From Metarhizium brunneum (taxonomy: Eukaryota > Ascomycota > Sordariomycetes > Hypocreales > Clavicipitaceae), in contig NC_089424.1 of NCBI RefSeq assembly GCF_013426205.1, positions 3,100,001-3,164,000 of the forward strand: a DNA stretch of 64,000 nt, given 5' to 3'. The translations under genes were made by a program, and so were the position numbers. Positions 36,087 through 47,807 of the stretch are shown here, one piece after another; the stretch's first letter is position 1; every line of letters begins with the position of its first letter. The notes beneath the pieces were generated by a model. That model had not been told where the DNA came from, made no database searches, and worked only from the letters and a program-made list of their open reading frames with translations.

Positions 36087-37217
36087 ATGGCCACCGAAAC
36101 GGAGACGCTGTCGCTGCCTCCCACAACGGCCCCAACCGACTTTACATCGTCTGCGCTTTGCCCGCCGCCGCACATAAACAACTCCGACCAGGACTGTACA
36201 ATGAATGAGGTACACTCGGTGGACTGGGATACCAATATGACGACCCCGTGTCTTATTCCCGAGTCCAAAGTAGGCGCTGTTCCTCAACCGCCGCAGCAGT
36301 TCATGATGCATCCTCTGGGTCAGCCGCAGCAAGTTGAATACAGCGATGACATGTCTGACTCTGGAAGCAGCAATATCAGCAGGTAAGCTTTCTCGAGGCC
36401 CATGATGAGGTTAGCAACGTAAAATTCTTCGGCGGCCCTTGCTGACCAGTACTTCTGTCAGCAGTAGTATCTTCAGTCAACAAAGCGTTGAAGAGTCCTG
36501 CCGGCGAGCTTTGCCTCACTTTCCTAGACCAGCTATTTCGTTCCCTATGCCGGCTCTGGAATTCGATTTCCGCATAGCTGTGGCTTTGAATCCAGAGCCA
36601 TCCAGGGTGGAAAACAAGGTCAAGAAAGAAATCACCACCGTCGCTGCTGGACAGTGGTCTGGCTCGTTTGGTAACGGTCGGGTGCTAGTGAGTTTTTATC
36701 GCCCCTACCTTATCCCGCTAGTAAAGAGAACAAGTTCATTAACTAGCCGCACAGGCCGGTGGATATGATCTAGGTCAAGCCAGAGGATTTAGACCCATCC
36801 GTATCGTCGAAGGCGCCTTTGTCATGCAAACTACTGATCAGCCACCCGCCGTGTAAGTTGGACTTGCGGTATATATTCCATCTCTTGATATTGATTGCTG
36901 ACATGGATTTTCCGATAGTCTCGAGATGCGAACCCGGGGCTCACTCTCCGGGCCCTGTGATATTCTAGACTCGCTTCTTGGACCTGGCCAATCCAAGGAT
37001 ATCGATCCCCGCCAATATGGCTTCCGCATGTTTGCTACAGTGAAAACGCCTGACAAGCGTTATGCGGAGATTGTTAATTGCGGTTTGTGGGTAGCCAGCG
37101 GTATGTGGTCTGGTGAAGAGCTCATCATCGAGTATGTCATTCATTTCCTTTTCTCCTAGTCGCGTGTGCCAGTGGCGTTGTTTTTGACCTGTGTACAGTG
37201 CCTACAGAGTGACTTGA
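36087..37217 (+). CDS. DUF3237 domain protein with disordered N-terminal extension
   Basis: DUF3237 is a family of small beta-barrel proteins of unknown function. Five exons (36087-36382, 36450-36687, 36755-36852, 36919-37131, 37199-37217) give 287 residues. The domain covers about 128-287: PALEFDFRIAVALNPEP, GQWSGSFGNGRVLAGGYDLG, RIVEGAFVMQTTDQPPAVLE, YGFRMFATVKTPDKRYAEIV, NCGLWVASGMWSGEELI and DAYRVT at the C-terminus. The first 120 residues are rich in S, T, P, Q and D and look disordered, which is unusual for a family whose members are mostly about 150 residues. Exon 2 has two possible in-frame acceptors 12 nt apart. The last exon encodes only six residues. The extension could belong to a separate gene, but frame and splice sites connect well. 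Confidence 0.78.
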
Positions 37218-40037
37218 GCTGCTAAGACTTGTCTTCGCGTGGCGTCTACTCAACCCGACGTATGCAACAGCAAGCATGTACCAGATGCCCTTTTCACACC
37301 ATATTCAACATGACACCGACAAGGACGAATTTCTATCACAAAATCTGTGTCTCGAGGGACATGATGGGAATGCATTTACATCATATCAACCCCGTCGATC
37401 ATATTACATTAGGGCTGCTTTATCCACGGAGTTTTCTCTCTTCTACTTTTTTATTCTTCAGCTTTGGAGCGAGGCGTATAGGGAGTTCTTTGGGAAGAAC
37501 TCGGCATATGTACTGGCGCATGAACCTACTTATCTTATTTTTCTTGTCACAATTTTCATGACCCTGTGAATACACATCATAGTTCCTCGGCCTGTCCCGA
37601 TTCAATGTTCCCCCTCATGCATCTTTTCATCTGAGAAGAGAGAGTGTTTTTGGGTACCCCAAATTCTTGGCAAGGCACGTCGTTTCATTTCGTCCGACGC
37701 TCTTCACAGGGCGCCGATTCATCTGGATGACTCGCCTCATACACTGTGGCTTCTGTCGGGCACCATAACACTCCGAATCGTTTTGTCATAGTTCCTTGGC
37801 ATGTTGTCGCAGGGGTCCGACTTCAGCTTCACCACCTCTCCACCTATCGAATGCATCTCGCCTCTACGGAGTACCTGTGTAGCACGACATGTCAAGTTTA
37901 GGGCCCGCCGGCGGGCGCCCGCATTACTGTAACCGCTTAACAGGAACAAGCTTTGATCAGTTCATAACCCCGCAGCCCGGTCAAGGCGGAGTACCGCAGC
38001 CTTTCTCTCCTTTCGGCTACCTCAAATCGGAGACGTTGATAGATAAATTTATTGTCATTGATTCTTCGGTAGACGAATCTCAAACAAGGATACGAAGTAG
38101 GCAACACGGCTCAATATGGAGGGGCCCCCCAATTTTGGATACCCGCCTGTACGTGGCGTTGTGTAGTTCCGTCGGAGTGTCTTACGACACCAACATAATA
38201 CGTTTCTTGGCAAATCTGCACAGCTGATGCTAGTACAGCGGTCGGGCAATGAGTATTTGCCGACTCTCAAGTCACTCTACGCCACAGGGTGGGCAAATAC
38301 TTATTGCATCTGACCGTACAAGGTGATGAGATGCTGGGATCACTGTGGCCGCTCTCATGTGAGCCGGCAGAAGAGTTCTCTCGAGTATCAGGACATAATT
38401 GGGGGCGCATTTGCTGCATCCATGAACTTATGAGGTCGGCTTAAGCCCAGAAAGTAACAGGACCCCGGCTTCCTATTATCAACAGCTGGTGTGATCAACG
38501 CAGTTAATGGCATCGCCTGATTTTGTATGTGAGTTTCCCCAAGACTTCCTAAGCGCAACCGAAAACGTGCAGTACCTTTGCGGCTACTACACCGACTTCG
38601 CGTCACGGCCGCATCTAGAACGTCAAACCCAGACTTTGCCTGCCACTCGACTCAACAGCGGTGGCCAAGCTGTCATGAATTGACGTGACAATGTGGCGAG
38701 CAGATGGGAGTGTGATGCGATTGCGCTGTGCTCGAGGCTTCACTTGGAACCAGATGGCCCGTCCCGCAGTGACCTGGAAATACGCCGCAACACATCCTTA
38801 TTTGGGATATCCTACGGTTTTTATTTCGCTCCAATATTTGGGCTATACCTTGTATTCGGGAATTTGGGGAAACAAGACTAAACAAAGCCAGAAAACGGCG
38901 TGGAGCAGCAAGTCTGCCACCAAGACTATCAGAGTGAAACATTGCCGCGAGTATAAAAGAGTTGCTACAATCTATTTCATGACCTCGACCTCGGGAACGG
39001 TGAGGACTCGTCGTCACGTCTCGGTCATTGATGTAGACTGTTCGACTCGATCTCACCAGCGTAAGGTTTGTTCCCTTCATTGAATACGCTCGCGAGTATC
39101 TTGCTTCAACTGGTCCATCATGGTGACAAAGGTATTGTTCCACGGCTGTGGCAAGTACACACCTCTTTGAGAAGAGCTTTGCATATTTGTATTTAAACTT
39201 TCCCAACTTCGACATAATCGCTCCTACTCCATCGTTGACACTTCCTCCTCCCCAGAAAACGGTGCACAGACTTGGAGTGCGAGCAAGGCTGGCATTCTTC
39301 TCAACGCTCATGGTGTCTCTTTCTGCGGTGGGAATTGGTGATTCGAGTTCGAAGAACTCTGTGCAACTCATCTGGTGGCCTACAAGAGACATACTCGGCG
39401 AGTCAATCTCAGCGGTCTTCTTTGGCTGGAGCTTGACGATACCATCGTCCACGGCGTGACACCATGCAAGGCAAAGAAGCCGTTTTCGAGCCCACTGCCA
39501 GCTAAAAGCGTTGCGACTCGGATAGCTTCAGTCAGATGCCTGCACAGTGGGTTATCGAGAATGTGACAGTTCAGTAGAATGGCTACTCCGACACAAAGAG
39601 CAGCCCAGGACAAGTTTACTTTGGCATTCGGATTTTATTTTCACGATTGATCATAGCTAAGTGAATACTGTGGACTCGAGTAACAGAGCAACGTCTGCCT
39701 CATTAGAACATTTGTATCCAAGTGGAATATTTCTCATCCTTTCCATAGCCTGGGGTGCGTTTATGCCATTAGACGCAAGGTGGATGATTTGTACGCTCAC
39801 CTGACATGTGTTAGATTAGTTAGTTTCCACGAATACTTTTGAAACACGGGTGGCTGTTCTCGATATAACCCCCCCAATATACGAAAATTATTAGCTTCCA
39901 ACGGCTTAGCAGGTCACTTTGAACCGAGGCAAGCCATTCAGCAGAACACGTAGGCTGCATACAGAAAATGTAGAATGGACCGTATACCCCAAACAACCTG
40001 GAGACTGATTCGGTAATACTCGCCGTCTATAATGCAA
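37218..40037. other. gene-free intergenic DNA with an inverted repeat
   Basis: About 2.8 kb without a supportable gene. The longest frame is a 259-codon minus-strand frame at 38673-39452 that starts with GTG and has no known motif. A TACGGAGTAC motif lies at 37865-37874 and an imperfect inverted repeat at 38240-38315. Confidence 0.45.
38240..38315. repeat. imperfect inverted repeat (about 22-24 bp arms)
   Basis: The left arm (38240-38261) and the reverse complement of the right arm (38292-38315) share GGTC, then GCAAT-AGTATTTGCC with one mismatch, plus a small insertion. The loop is about 30 bases. It could be a hairpin or the remains of a small inverted-repeat element. No target-site duplication was established. 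Confidence 0.5.
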
Positions 40038-40453
40038 TCACGCTGTATCCCATGTACATTTGTAAAATGGCTGAGTCCCAAAACAGAGGTTGTCTTTGCT
40101 TCCCAGGGATTCTCCCTCCACTACATGTGCCGTGTGCGAGTTCTTGAAACGAAAACCGGCATCAAGAGCCCCCAATACTCCATAAATTACCCAACATTGT
40201 CGTTCATTCGGAGTAACCCAAGAGATAACTCGACTACCATAGTCCCAGTACACTGCTTCAAAATAAGTAGCGTCACACGGAGCATCTGCAGCAGGCTGTA
40301 TCCCATCTGATCTGGGGTGAAAGAGCCATCTCTTGCAGTCTGTCTTTTTTGCAATGTAAGACGCACGGCTAAAATTGTCCTACTACCGTCCTCCCGTCCA
40401 TATTCGTCTCTGTAAGACTCTGGGTGATATATTTGCCCGCTAGCGTAATCCAT
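40038..40453 (-). CDS. possible small two-exon gene, unrecognised
   Basis: I do not recognise this protein. On the minus strand, exons 40387-40453 and 40038-40285 can be joined by a 101-nt GTAGTA..CAG intron into 104 codons with an ATG start and TGA stop. The second exon has a protein-like composition, for example YFEAVYWDYGSRVISWV and CWVIYGVLGALDAGFRF, with five cysteines in the whole product. There is no signal peptide, so the true 5' end may lie further upstream. It could equally be the decayed tail of a larger gene, and the surrounding DNA is otherwise empty. Confidence 0.28.
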
Positions 40454-43171
40454 TCCACCTAGGTAGCCCCCTTTTCTTCCCCGACGCCTTGTTCAAGTAT
40501 TCCCGCGAGCCGGTGGCGTGTATATGGATGCTGGATGTAGGAATTGATAGTATTCTATATGTATACAAGGAGGTTATGCAAGATGATGCCTTGGAGTCGT
40601 GTAGCAGAGAAGAGGCGAAGGACTATTTGCCCATGCAAAGGTTTAGATTACGGCGGCATGGACTATTCGCAAGCACCACGCGACTGGGAAAACACCACGG
40701 AGGCTTCCCGGCAGTCTTGGTAGTTTTCTTGATATACGACCTCACCGGCCTACGTTGAATATCCTTGGCGTCAATCTTGGATGTGGCGGAACATCATGCT
40801 CCAACATCCCAGGACGGTCGCAGCTCCTGGGCACCCGAACACGGCCATCTTGACTGGTTTACCGAGGTCACTGATCTCAAAGGCAAATCTGTTGCCTTGT
40901 ATTTCCTGTTCTCAATCCAGGCATGCGAAAGCCTCCATGTTTCCGCTGCTGTATCAGGCAATATGCTTCCGGAGTGTCAACATGTGGATAGTACTATAGC
41001 TTTCTCCAGCTCGAATATGTGAATTTCCATCGGGAGTCAATACCTAGACACTGGCAGGGAAAGTCTCGCTTCCGTAAATACGTCTATTGCCAGCCGGGCC
41101 ACGTGCGACACGACAGAAACAGATTGGCGGTTTGAGGATAGCTACCACATCAGGACTGCATATCGAGGCATCGACGGGTTCCAAGTCTTTTGAGGCGTCG
41201 AGTGTTTCCTGCTTGAACTGTGCAGTTTCTCTCACGCATTGCTTTGGGGGCATGTCAAGCGGACGGCTCCTCGCCATCCGGGCAGCAGACTACTCAACGG
41301 CGGCAACGACGAGGATGCAAAGCGACGGATGGCAGAGGATACGCAGAGAGGGCAAACATGGAGGCGACTACAAGCAATTGTCAGAGGTACATGGTCATGG
41401 AGCGCAAAAATGCCCAGACAGGAGATTGTTCAGCGCGACCAAGACCGGCTCGGTGACAAAGTGCGCCCGCAACGGAGGGAAATGGCAAAATATGTACGTC
41501 GTCTCTTTGGACCCAACGCAGCGTTTGTTCCTGCACGGCGCACGCAAGGGGTGGTTTTCTGCTCGCCTTTTGAAAGCACCTGCATCTGCGGGGATTTTCG
41601 ATTCTTTTTGCTTCCCCGATTGCGCTCCGATGTCCTCCACGGGCATCGCGGTAACCCCAGGCAGCTTGCATGAACAAAGTCCCGCGTTGGAATTGCTGAT
41701 CTTGGCTCAGAGTGGGCATTCTTTGCCGAGGGGGGAAATAAGATCCGAGTTTTGCCCAGAAACCCCAAATCAACGCCGTGGACGGAGGGGAGTTGGAACA
41801 AGGGTCTTTCTAGCATCTTTCCACTCTATTCCGTGGTCCACCAAGCCCAGGGTAGTAGTCATGGACCTTTGGCGAGATCACAGCTCGGCGTGATAGTGGC
41901 TGTTTCGCAGCTCATCTGTGTCGAAGTGATCGACTGGTGGTTGTCGCATCACAGCCCCCGTGTCATCGGTGCCCAATTCGCACGACACGTAGGAAAATAC
42001 GGGCTAAATTCGCGCTCGGCAAGCATAGCCGCTCGTGATCATTCTTGCGTGCAAAATCGTGGCAGTTGGGCGCCAGCAATGCATGTCTCAGGCGCAAGCC
42101 TTACCGGCGTGCCATTTCCCCTTGCTTGGGAGTCTATTGCCACGTCCAAGATGGCTCGCTTGGTAGTTCCTACTAGTAGTCGGTAGATGGTTTGTAAAAA
42201 AGTAATAAATAAATAAAAAAAAGGAAATAACAGAGGCCTACCATCCGGTAGATTTTCGTGCGTGAAATAGCCCCCGCATTCGCAGGTCCAGAGATGCAAA
42301 GCAAGGCTGCATCTGCATCATACATATGTACATACCTCTGGCCGGCTGGCTTGCTCCATAAACTGGACCAAGAGACGCGCAACTCCTACCGGACCCCAGC
42401 TATCAATTGATGTCCTAGTACTCCGTACGGAGGAAGCAGGCCACAGCACACCGGGATGCTCCATAGAGCTGGCGATAAGGTATAAGATGAACAAGAAGCA
42501 GAGCAGGGATTCTCGTGCCCTTGTCACGGCGGAGTGGCTGGCGGCGCTCTGGCTATGCCATCCTCGGCCTCTTGCATTCCCAGGGTGCCCATGGCCGGGC
42601 CAGACGATGCATCATGGACTGCCGTCTTTGCAATCGACCAAGCTTTTTCGACTAAAATGGTGTCCTGCAGGCCAAGAAATCCAAAACTTGGTGACAATAT
42701 CCCCTTCACCAGCTTCCCTTTTTCATCCAGGCCGGGATCCAATGGCAAGGCCTAGTACAGAAAGGTGCACGCACACATAGACTGAGTCTCAGCCATGCAC
42801 CAAGACCAACAAGAGACAAAAGGAAAAAAAAAGTGACGGCGTCGAGCCTCTCTCTTTCTCTCAAAAAAGACAGACTCCAGGATCTCGTCTGTCTCCAGCC
42901 ATGCCAGGTCCTGCGTGTTGACAGCCAACGAACTTGGCCCCCCACAAGAATCAGCCTTCAGGTAACAAGAGCTGTATGTATGTATAACTGCCCCGTTGCT
43001 AAGATTTCGTCAAGCCAATCGTCAACGTGCCGTATTTTCTTTTCCCCCTTGGCCCATGTGCCGTTGTGATGGGCATGTCTTGATATATGCTAGTCGCTGC
43101 AGTTATGTCAAGTGTAAACCGCCTGCGCCGTCGGAACCTCGCTTCTCTCGACAACGTTGCATGTCGCAGTC
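40454..43171. other. gene-poor intergenic DNA
   Basis: About 2.7 kb with overlapping open frames on both strands at 41040-41900, including a 268-codon plus-strand frame that begins with TTG. None has a recognisable family. A perfect 12-bp palindrome lies at 42421-42432. The right end should include the promoter of the 7TM gene at 43172. Confidence 0.4.
42419..42432. repeat. TACTCCGTA motif forming palindrome CTCCGTACGGAG
   Basis: Two opposed copies of the CTCCGTA/TACGGAG unit overlap here and form a perfect 12-bp palindrome (42421-42432). The same unit is scattered through the intergenic DNA of this window. Confidence 0.6.
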
Positions 43172-44580
43172 ATGGCTCAGAAACAGGTGCAAATCACAGA
43201 CTCCAACAAGTCGCCATTGATACAAATCCTATCATGGTTCTTTATGGTGGTGGTGATTCTGTCGGCAATTGCGCGGTGTGGCACAAAGCTGCACATGGTC
43301 AAGACACTGAAATCGGACGATTGGCTAGCCGTGGCGGCAACGGTCAGTATTGATATATATACTTTGCCCATCTTAAGCCTTTTCGGAAGACGAGAAATCT
43401 GATTTATTTAGATAATGGCCATTGCACAATTCATATCTTCCCTTGTACAAGCGGGAAATGGTCTAGGACAGCATGGAGATGCTCTCAGTGAGCAGCAAAT
43501 AGAATCAATCCTCAAGGTGAGCAGAAACAACACGCGTACTATTTCAAGAAAAGTACAACTCACTTCATCGATAATACAGGGCGAATATGCTACCGAGCTT
43601 CTGTACATTGCGAGTCTCGGCCTCGCAAAGGTGTCCACGGCCGCCACCGTCGTCAATATTGCGTCGCGATCACACCGAAACGTTATTTTCGGAATTGGCA
43701 CAGTAATCATCGCATGGGCAGTGACTGGATTCATTGTCGTCCTCTTTCAATGCCAGCTACCGGCGCCATGGGACATGATTCGTAAATCGTGTATTGCTCG
43801 GGTATGTCGTGCCTAGGTCATCGGACGGCCCTGGTTCGTCTGCTAACTCTTTGATATAGCCCGCATTTTGGAGATACTTTTGCGCTGCGAATGTGATTAC
43901 TGATGTCGTTCTAATTGGCATCATTGTCCATAATATCCGAGGCATTCAAACGTCGTGGAGCAAAAAGGCCCTCGTTATTGGTGTATTCGGCAGCCGTATC
44001 CTGTAAGCCAACCCAGCTCCCTCGTTGTTTCAATGTCGCGGCATCTTGCCGAATCCATGTCTTCTAATCTAATGGAAACCGCAGCGTCTCTCCGGCCCTT
44101 GTCTTCCAAATCATGTACTCGGGCAAGTCTCTCACCACGGCCGATCCAAGCTTTGATATGTGGGAGTGGTCCGTCATTATGGCCGTGGTGCAGTGCCTCA
44201 ATATTCTGACAATCTGCATCCCCAACCTGAAGCCGTTCCTCGACAGTTTACAGTCGGGCCAGATTCGCATCGACGACCTCCGCCGCCAAGGCAAGTCCAG
44301 CAGCAATGGCTACGGCAGCCACCAAGGGAGCGGCAACAAGTACGGCCAGAGCAGCCGTTCAAACGGCGGCCAGGACACGGTAACATCGCAAAAGAGCAAG
44401 CTCCTAGAGCTGGTGGAGGTTCCGAAACAACGCAAGGCAAAGGACACGCCCAAGAGAGCGCTCACATCTCAGGACGGCAGCGCGGCATGGGACGGCCAGA
44501 GCCAAACCAGCCAAACTATTCTCATTCAACAAACAAAGACGTGGCACGTAGATGTAGAGACGCCCCGAGGCAGTTCATAG
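43172..44580 (+). CDS. fungal 7TM integral membrane protein (PF20684 / Pth11-related type)
   Basis: This is a seven-helix membrane protein of the large fungal family annotated as rhodopsin-like or SAT4; ligands are unknown, and some relatives act as surface sensors. Five exons (43172-43342, 43412-43516, 43580-43801, 43860-44002, 44085-44580) give 378 residues. Family landmarks are RCGTKLHMVKTLKSDDWLAV after helix 1, ELLYIASLGLAKVS in helix 3, the extracellular pair of cysteines in FQCQLPAPWDMIRKSC, and ILTICIPNLKPFLDSLQSG at the end of helix 7. The last roughly 100 residues form a cytoplasmic tail rich in S, Q, K and G. An APC permease follows on the same strand 1.45 kb downstream; the pairing recurs at 60865-63964. 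Confidence 0.87.
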
Positions 44581-46032
44581 AGGGCGTTGCAACGGTAGCT
44601 GCGGGAACTAAATCGAAAATGTGTCGTCCTAGTTTGGTTAGAGAGCACTCCTATCCGGCGACGGGTAATACAGATTCAGCAATGTACATATTATTTCGGC
44701 GTAATAGAGTATAGCTGTTTCGTGAGATATAATATCAGTTTGATGGTGGCTACCAATCTCAAACCGCAATTTGTTCCTGTTATGGCCGGCTATCAAGACA
44801 TTTTGCAGTGTGACAAGGGTCAAAGTCTTGATACAGAAAGTCCACGATGCCACGAGGAATACCTGTTGTCTGACCCAGATAAAGTCAGTAAAGTCACGAT
44901 TTGTTGGCCCATCTCCACCGTCGGTACTCCGCTTCATCGATTTGGACAGCGAGAGCTGCAAAGGAGAGTTCTTGGAAACGATCAACGGGACATGCGTTAT
45001 TTTGCCAGGTGCGAACAACTTCAAGGCTGTGTTGTAGTGAACCAACAACGACACAAACTCGGTTGACTCCCACCAAGGTCGCGTTGTCCAAACGAGATAG
45101 TAGTAAGTTACCTTTCGGCCAGGTTCAATCTGGCGAAAAGGAAATACAGCCCATGTGAGCCAAGAACGCCACTCGTCTTCTCTTGGGCATCACTCACAAA
45201 AATGTGAGTACTAGTTCAGCCACAGCGATTTTGGACCTGGACGATTTGCGACAGCCGTGACAAGGGAGGAAGGAGGATGACAAAAGACGGATGGATTCCA
45301 TTTGCTGGGATTCAAGATGCGCCCCCTCTGGCCGAAGCCACCACTTTTGACACCCATGTCGGCCCCTGTCCAGCCAAGTTGGTTCGTCGCGGGGCTAAAT
45401 TCTTGGCTGCATCTCTTGATATTCTCCTGAGCATGTATGTGACTTTGGATTTGTCTCGTCTCGTCTGCGTCCATGTGGGTTCGCCATTGTGCCCTTCTCG
45501 ACTTCTCGGCGGCCTTGTTTCCACTAGACCCGAATTCGTATACCCCGATTGCTTTCGCCTATCATGTTTTCGTTCTGGGTGGGCGAAAAAAGAAATTCGA
45601 AATGGGCAAAAGTAGTTGCTCGTCCACGTCCCCTTGCAGACAGGCTGTAAAATCTATCTTTTTTTCTCGTCTAAAATCGAGTATTGGCTCTAGATGAACG
45701 GCATGGCGCTCCACTTGGCAACGTGAGGAAGGAAGCACCTGAGCACATGCAAGTTGGAACATGTCTAGTCCGGTACATTGATTCTGCACCTACTCTGTGC
45801 TTTATACTTCGTACCAGCAGTGACGCCCTCTTATGTTGCACTTAACCTTGCCTTCAAACCTGTCTACACAATCATCATTCGTCCCATTAATATTCTTTTC
45901 TCTCACTCCGTATTCGTCTCCCCTTCTAGTCATTTTATTTCATCTCTGGCTGATCCCCCCCCACTGCAAGCAGTGAGCACCACATGTGTTAAGCTGTGCT
46001 CTGCAGGGCGACAACTTCAACAGCTGGCAACG
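44581..46032. other. intergenic, permease upstream region
   Basis: About 1.45 kb between two plus-strand genes. The right part (45800-46030) is pyrimidine-rich and looks like the permease leader. No gene, repeat or RNA is seen. Confidence 0.45.
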
Positions 46033-47807
46033 ATGTCGACGGAACCAGCCCACGAACTCGGCAACATGGCTTCAGCCAAGGCCACGACCTCGCCGCCTAT
46101 TGTAGATGAAGTTTCCAGCAGTGGCTACACCGATGATCAGCAACTCGCGCGGCTGGGTAAGAAGCCTGTCCTCAAGGTATGCACATGTCCCCAACGACGA
46201 ATCTCTTGCAATGGCTAACATGGTGTGATCCAACCATTATCAGCGCAACTTTGGCTTCATGTCCATCCTGGGCTTCAGCTGCACCATCCTTATTACCTGG
46301 GAAGCGACGCTCGTCCTCTCCACGCCAGGCTTGGCCAATGGCGGTCCCGCAGGCGTCATCTACGGCTACATCATCGTCTGGCTCGGCAACATCTCCGTCT
46401 TCACGACGCTCTCAGAACTGGTCTCTATGGCGCCCACATCCGGCGGCCAATACCACTGGGCGGCCATGCTGGCGCCTCGCTCGTGTGCCAAGTTCCTTAG
46501 CTACTTGACGGGGTGGCTCACTGTCGGCGGATGGCAGGGCTCTGTGGCCTCAAGCGGCTTCCTGACAGGCAACATGCTCCGGGGCATGATCACCATGACG
46601 GCCACATACTATGACTACACGCCGGAGCCGTGGCACGGCACCCTGCTCTACTGGGCTGTCATCCTGTTCGCCGTCTTCATCAACGCCGTCGTGTCCTCGG
46701 CGCTGCCCAAGTTCGAGGGCCTGATTCTGGTCCTGCACGTCCTGGGCTTCTTTGCTATTCTCATCCCGCTCGTCATCCTGTCGCCCCATGGAGATGCCGA
46801 CGCCATCTTCACCGGCTTCCTGAACTCGGGTAACTGGCCTACGCAGGGCTTGTCCTTCATGGTCGGCATGATTGGCAACGTCTTTGCCTTTGTCGGCACC
46901 GACGCCGCCTTCCACATGGCCGAGGAAACGCACAACCCGTCTGTTGTGGTGCCCAAGTCCATCCTCATCAGTATGCTCATCAACGGCACAACCGGCTTTG
47001 CCATGACTGTTGCTGTGCTGTTCTGCCTGGGCGACGACATTGACTCTCTTCTCAACTCCGTCACCGGCTTCCCGCACATGCAAATCTTCCTGAACTCGAC
47101 CGGCAGCATCTCCGGTGCCACCGCCATGGCAGCTATCATCACTGCTCTTGGTATCTGCGCAACTGTAGGCATGCTGGCTTCCACCTCTCGCGTCTTCTGG
47201 TCATTTGCTCGTGATCGTGGTCTTCCGTTCTGGCGTACATTATCCAAGGTATATTAGAACCCTCTCATCCATGTTTTCTGTCACGTCTCTCTCGTGTCTC
47301 TTTAACTCTAACCACCCTCAGGTTGACTCCCGCACCACGGTTCCTCTGTATGCCATCGCCGTCACAACCATCATCTCCTGCTTGCTCGCCCTTATCCAGC
47401 TTGGCTCCGTCACCGCCTTCAACAGCATAGTTTCCATCTCCGTCTCCGGCCTCTACTCATCCTACCTCATCGTCGCCGTGCTCCTCCTCTACCGCCGCTG
47501 CACTTCTGGCTTCAAGATGCCCGACCCGTCAGAACTGCCTGCTCTCGCCAACACCTCTGGCTCCGAGCTTGTCTGGGGACCCTGGCACATTCCCGGCGCT
47601 CTGGGAATTGCTAACAATGCTTTCGCCTGCCTCTATCTCATTATTATTTGGTTCTTCAGCTTCTGGCCGCCTGCTCTGCCTGTCAGCCCTGATAACATGA
47701 ACTATGCGCCGCTCATGACTGGCGCAATGGTGTTGTTCAGCATCGTGTACTACTTTGTCTGGGCGAACAAAGAGTACGAAGGCCCTATTATTGAGATTGA
47801 CATTTAA
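46033..47807 (+). CDS. APC-family amino acid / GABA / choline-type permease
   Basis: This is a proton-coupled permease of the fungal amino acid/choline transporter group (relatives include Uga4, Hnm1 and Bio5); the substrate cannot be read from sequence. Three exons (46033-46176, 46244-47248, 47322-47807) give 544 residues. The cytosolic N-terminus ends RLGKKPVLKRNFGFMSILGF. The first helix shows SCTILITWEATLVLSTPGL, and the conserved loop AELVSM-type motif reads LSELVSMAPTSGGQYHWAA. FVGTDAAFHMAEETHNPSVV is the hallmark of helix 6, and ASTSRVFWSFARDRGLPFWR that of helix 8. About twelve membrane segments are visible. Codon use is GC-ending, suggesting good expression. It follows the 7TM gene on the same strand. 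Confidence 0.92.

Noticed and set aside
38673..39452. 259-codon minus-strand open frame
   Set aside because: It starts with GTG, has a mixed composition without motifs, and no convincing exon can be joined on either side. It cannot be excluded fully, but I see no support.
41087..41893. 268-codon plus-strand open frame
   Set aside because: It begins with TTG, has no recognisable domain, and overlaps several equally open frames on the other strand, as expected for GC-balanced non-coding DNA.
46550..47247. Long frames antisense to the APC permease
   Set aside because: They mirror GC-ending codons of the permease exon and have no family features.
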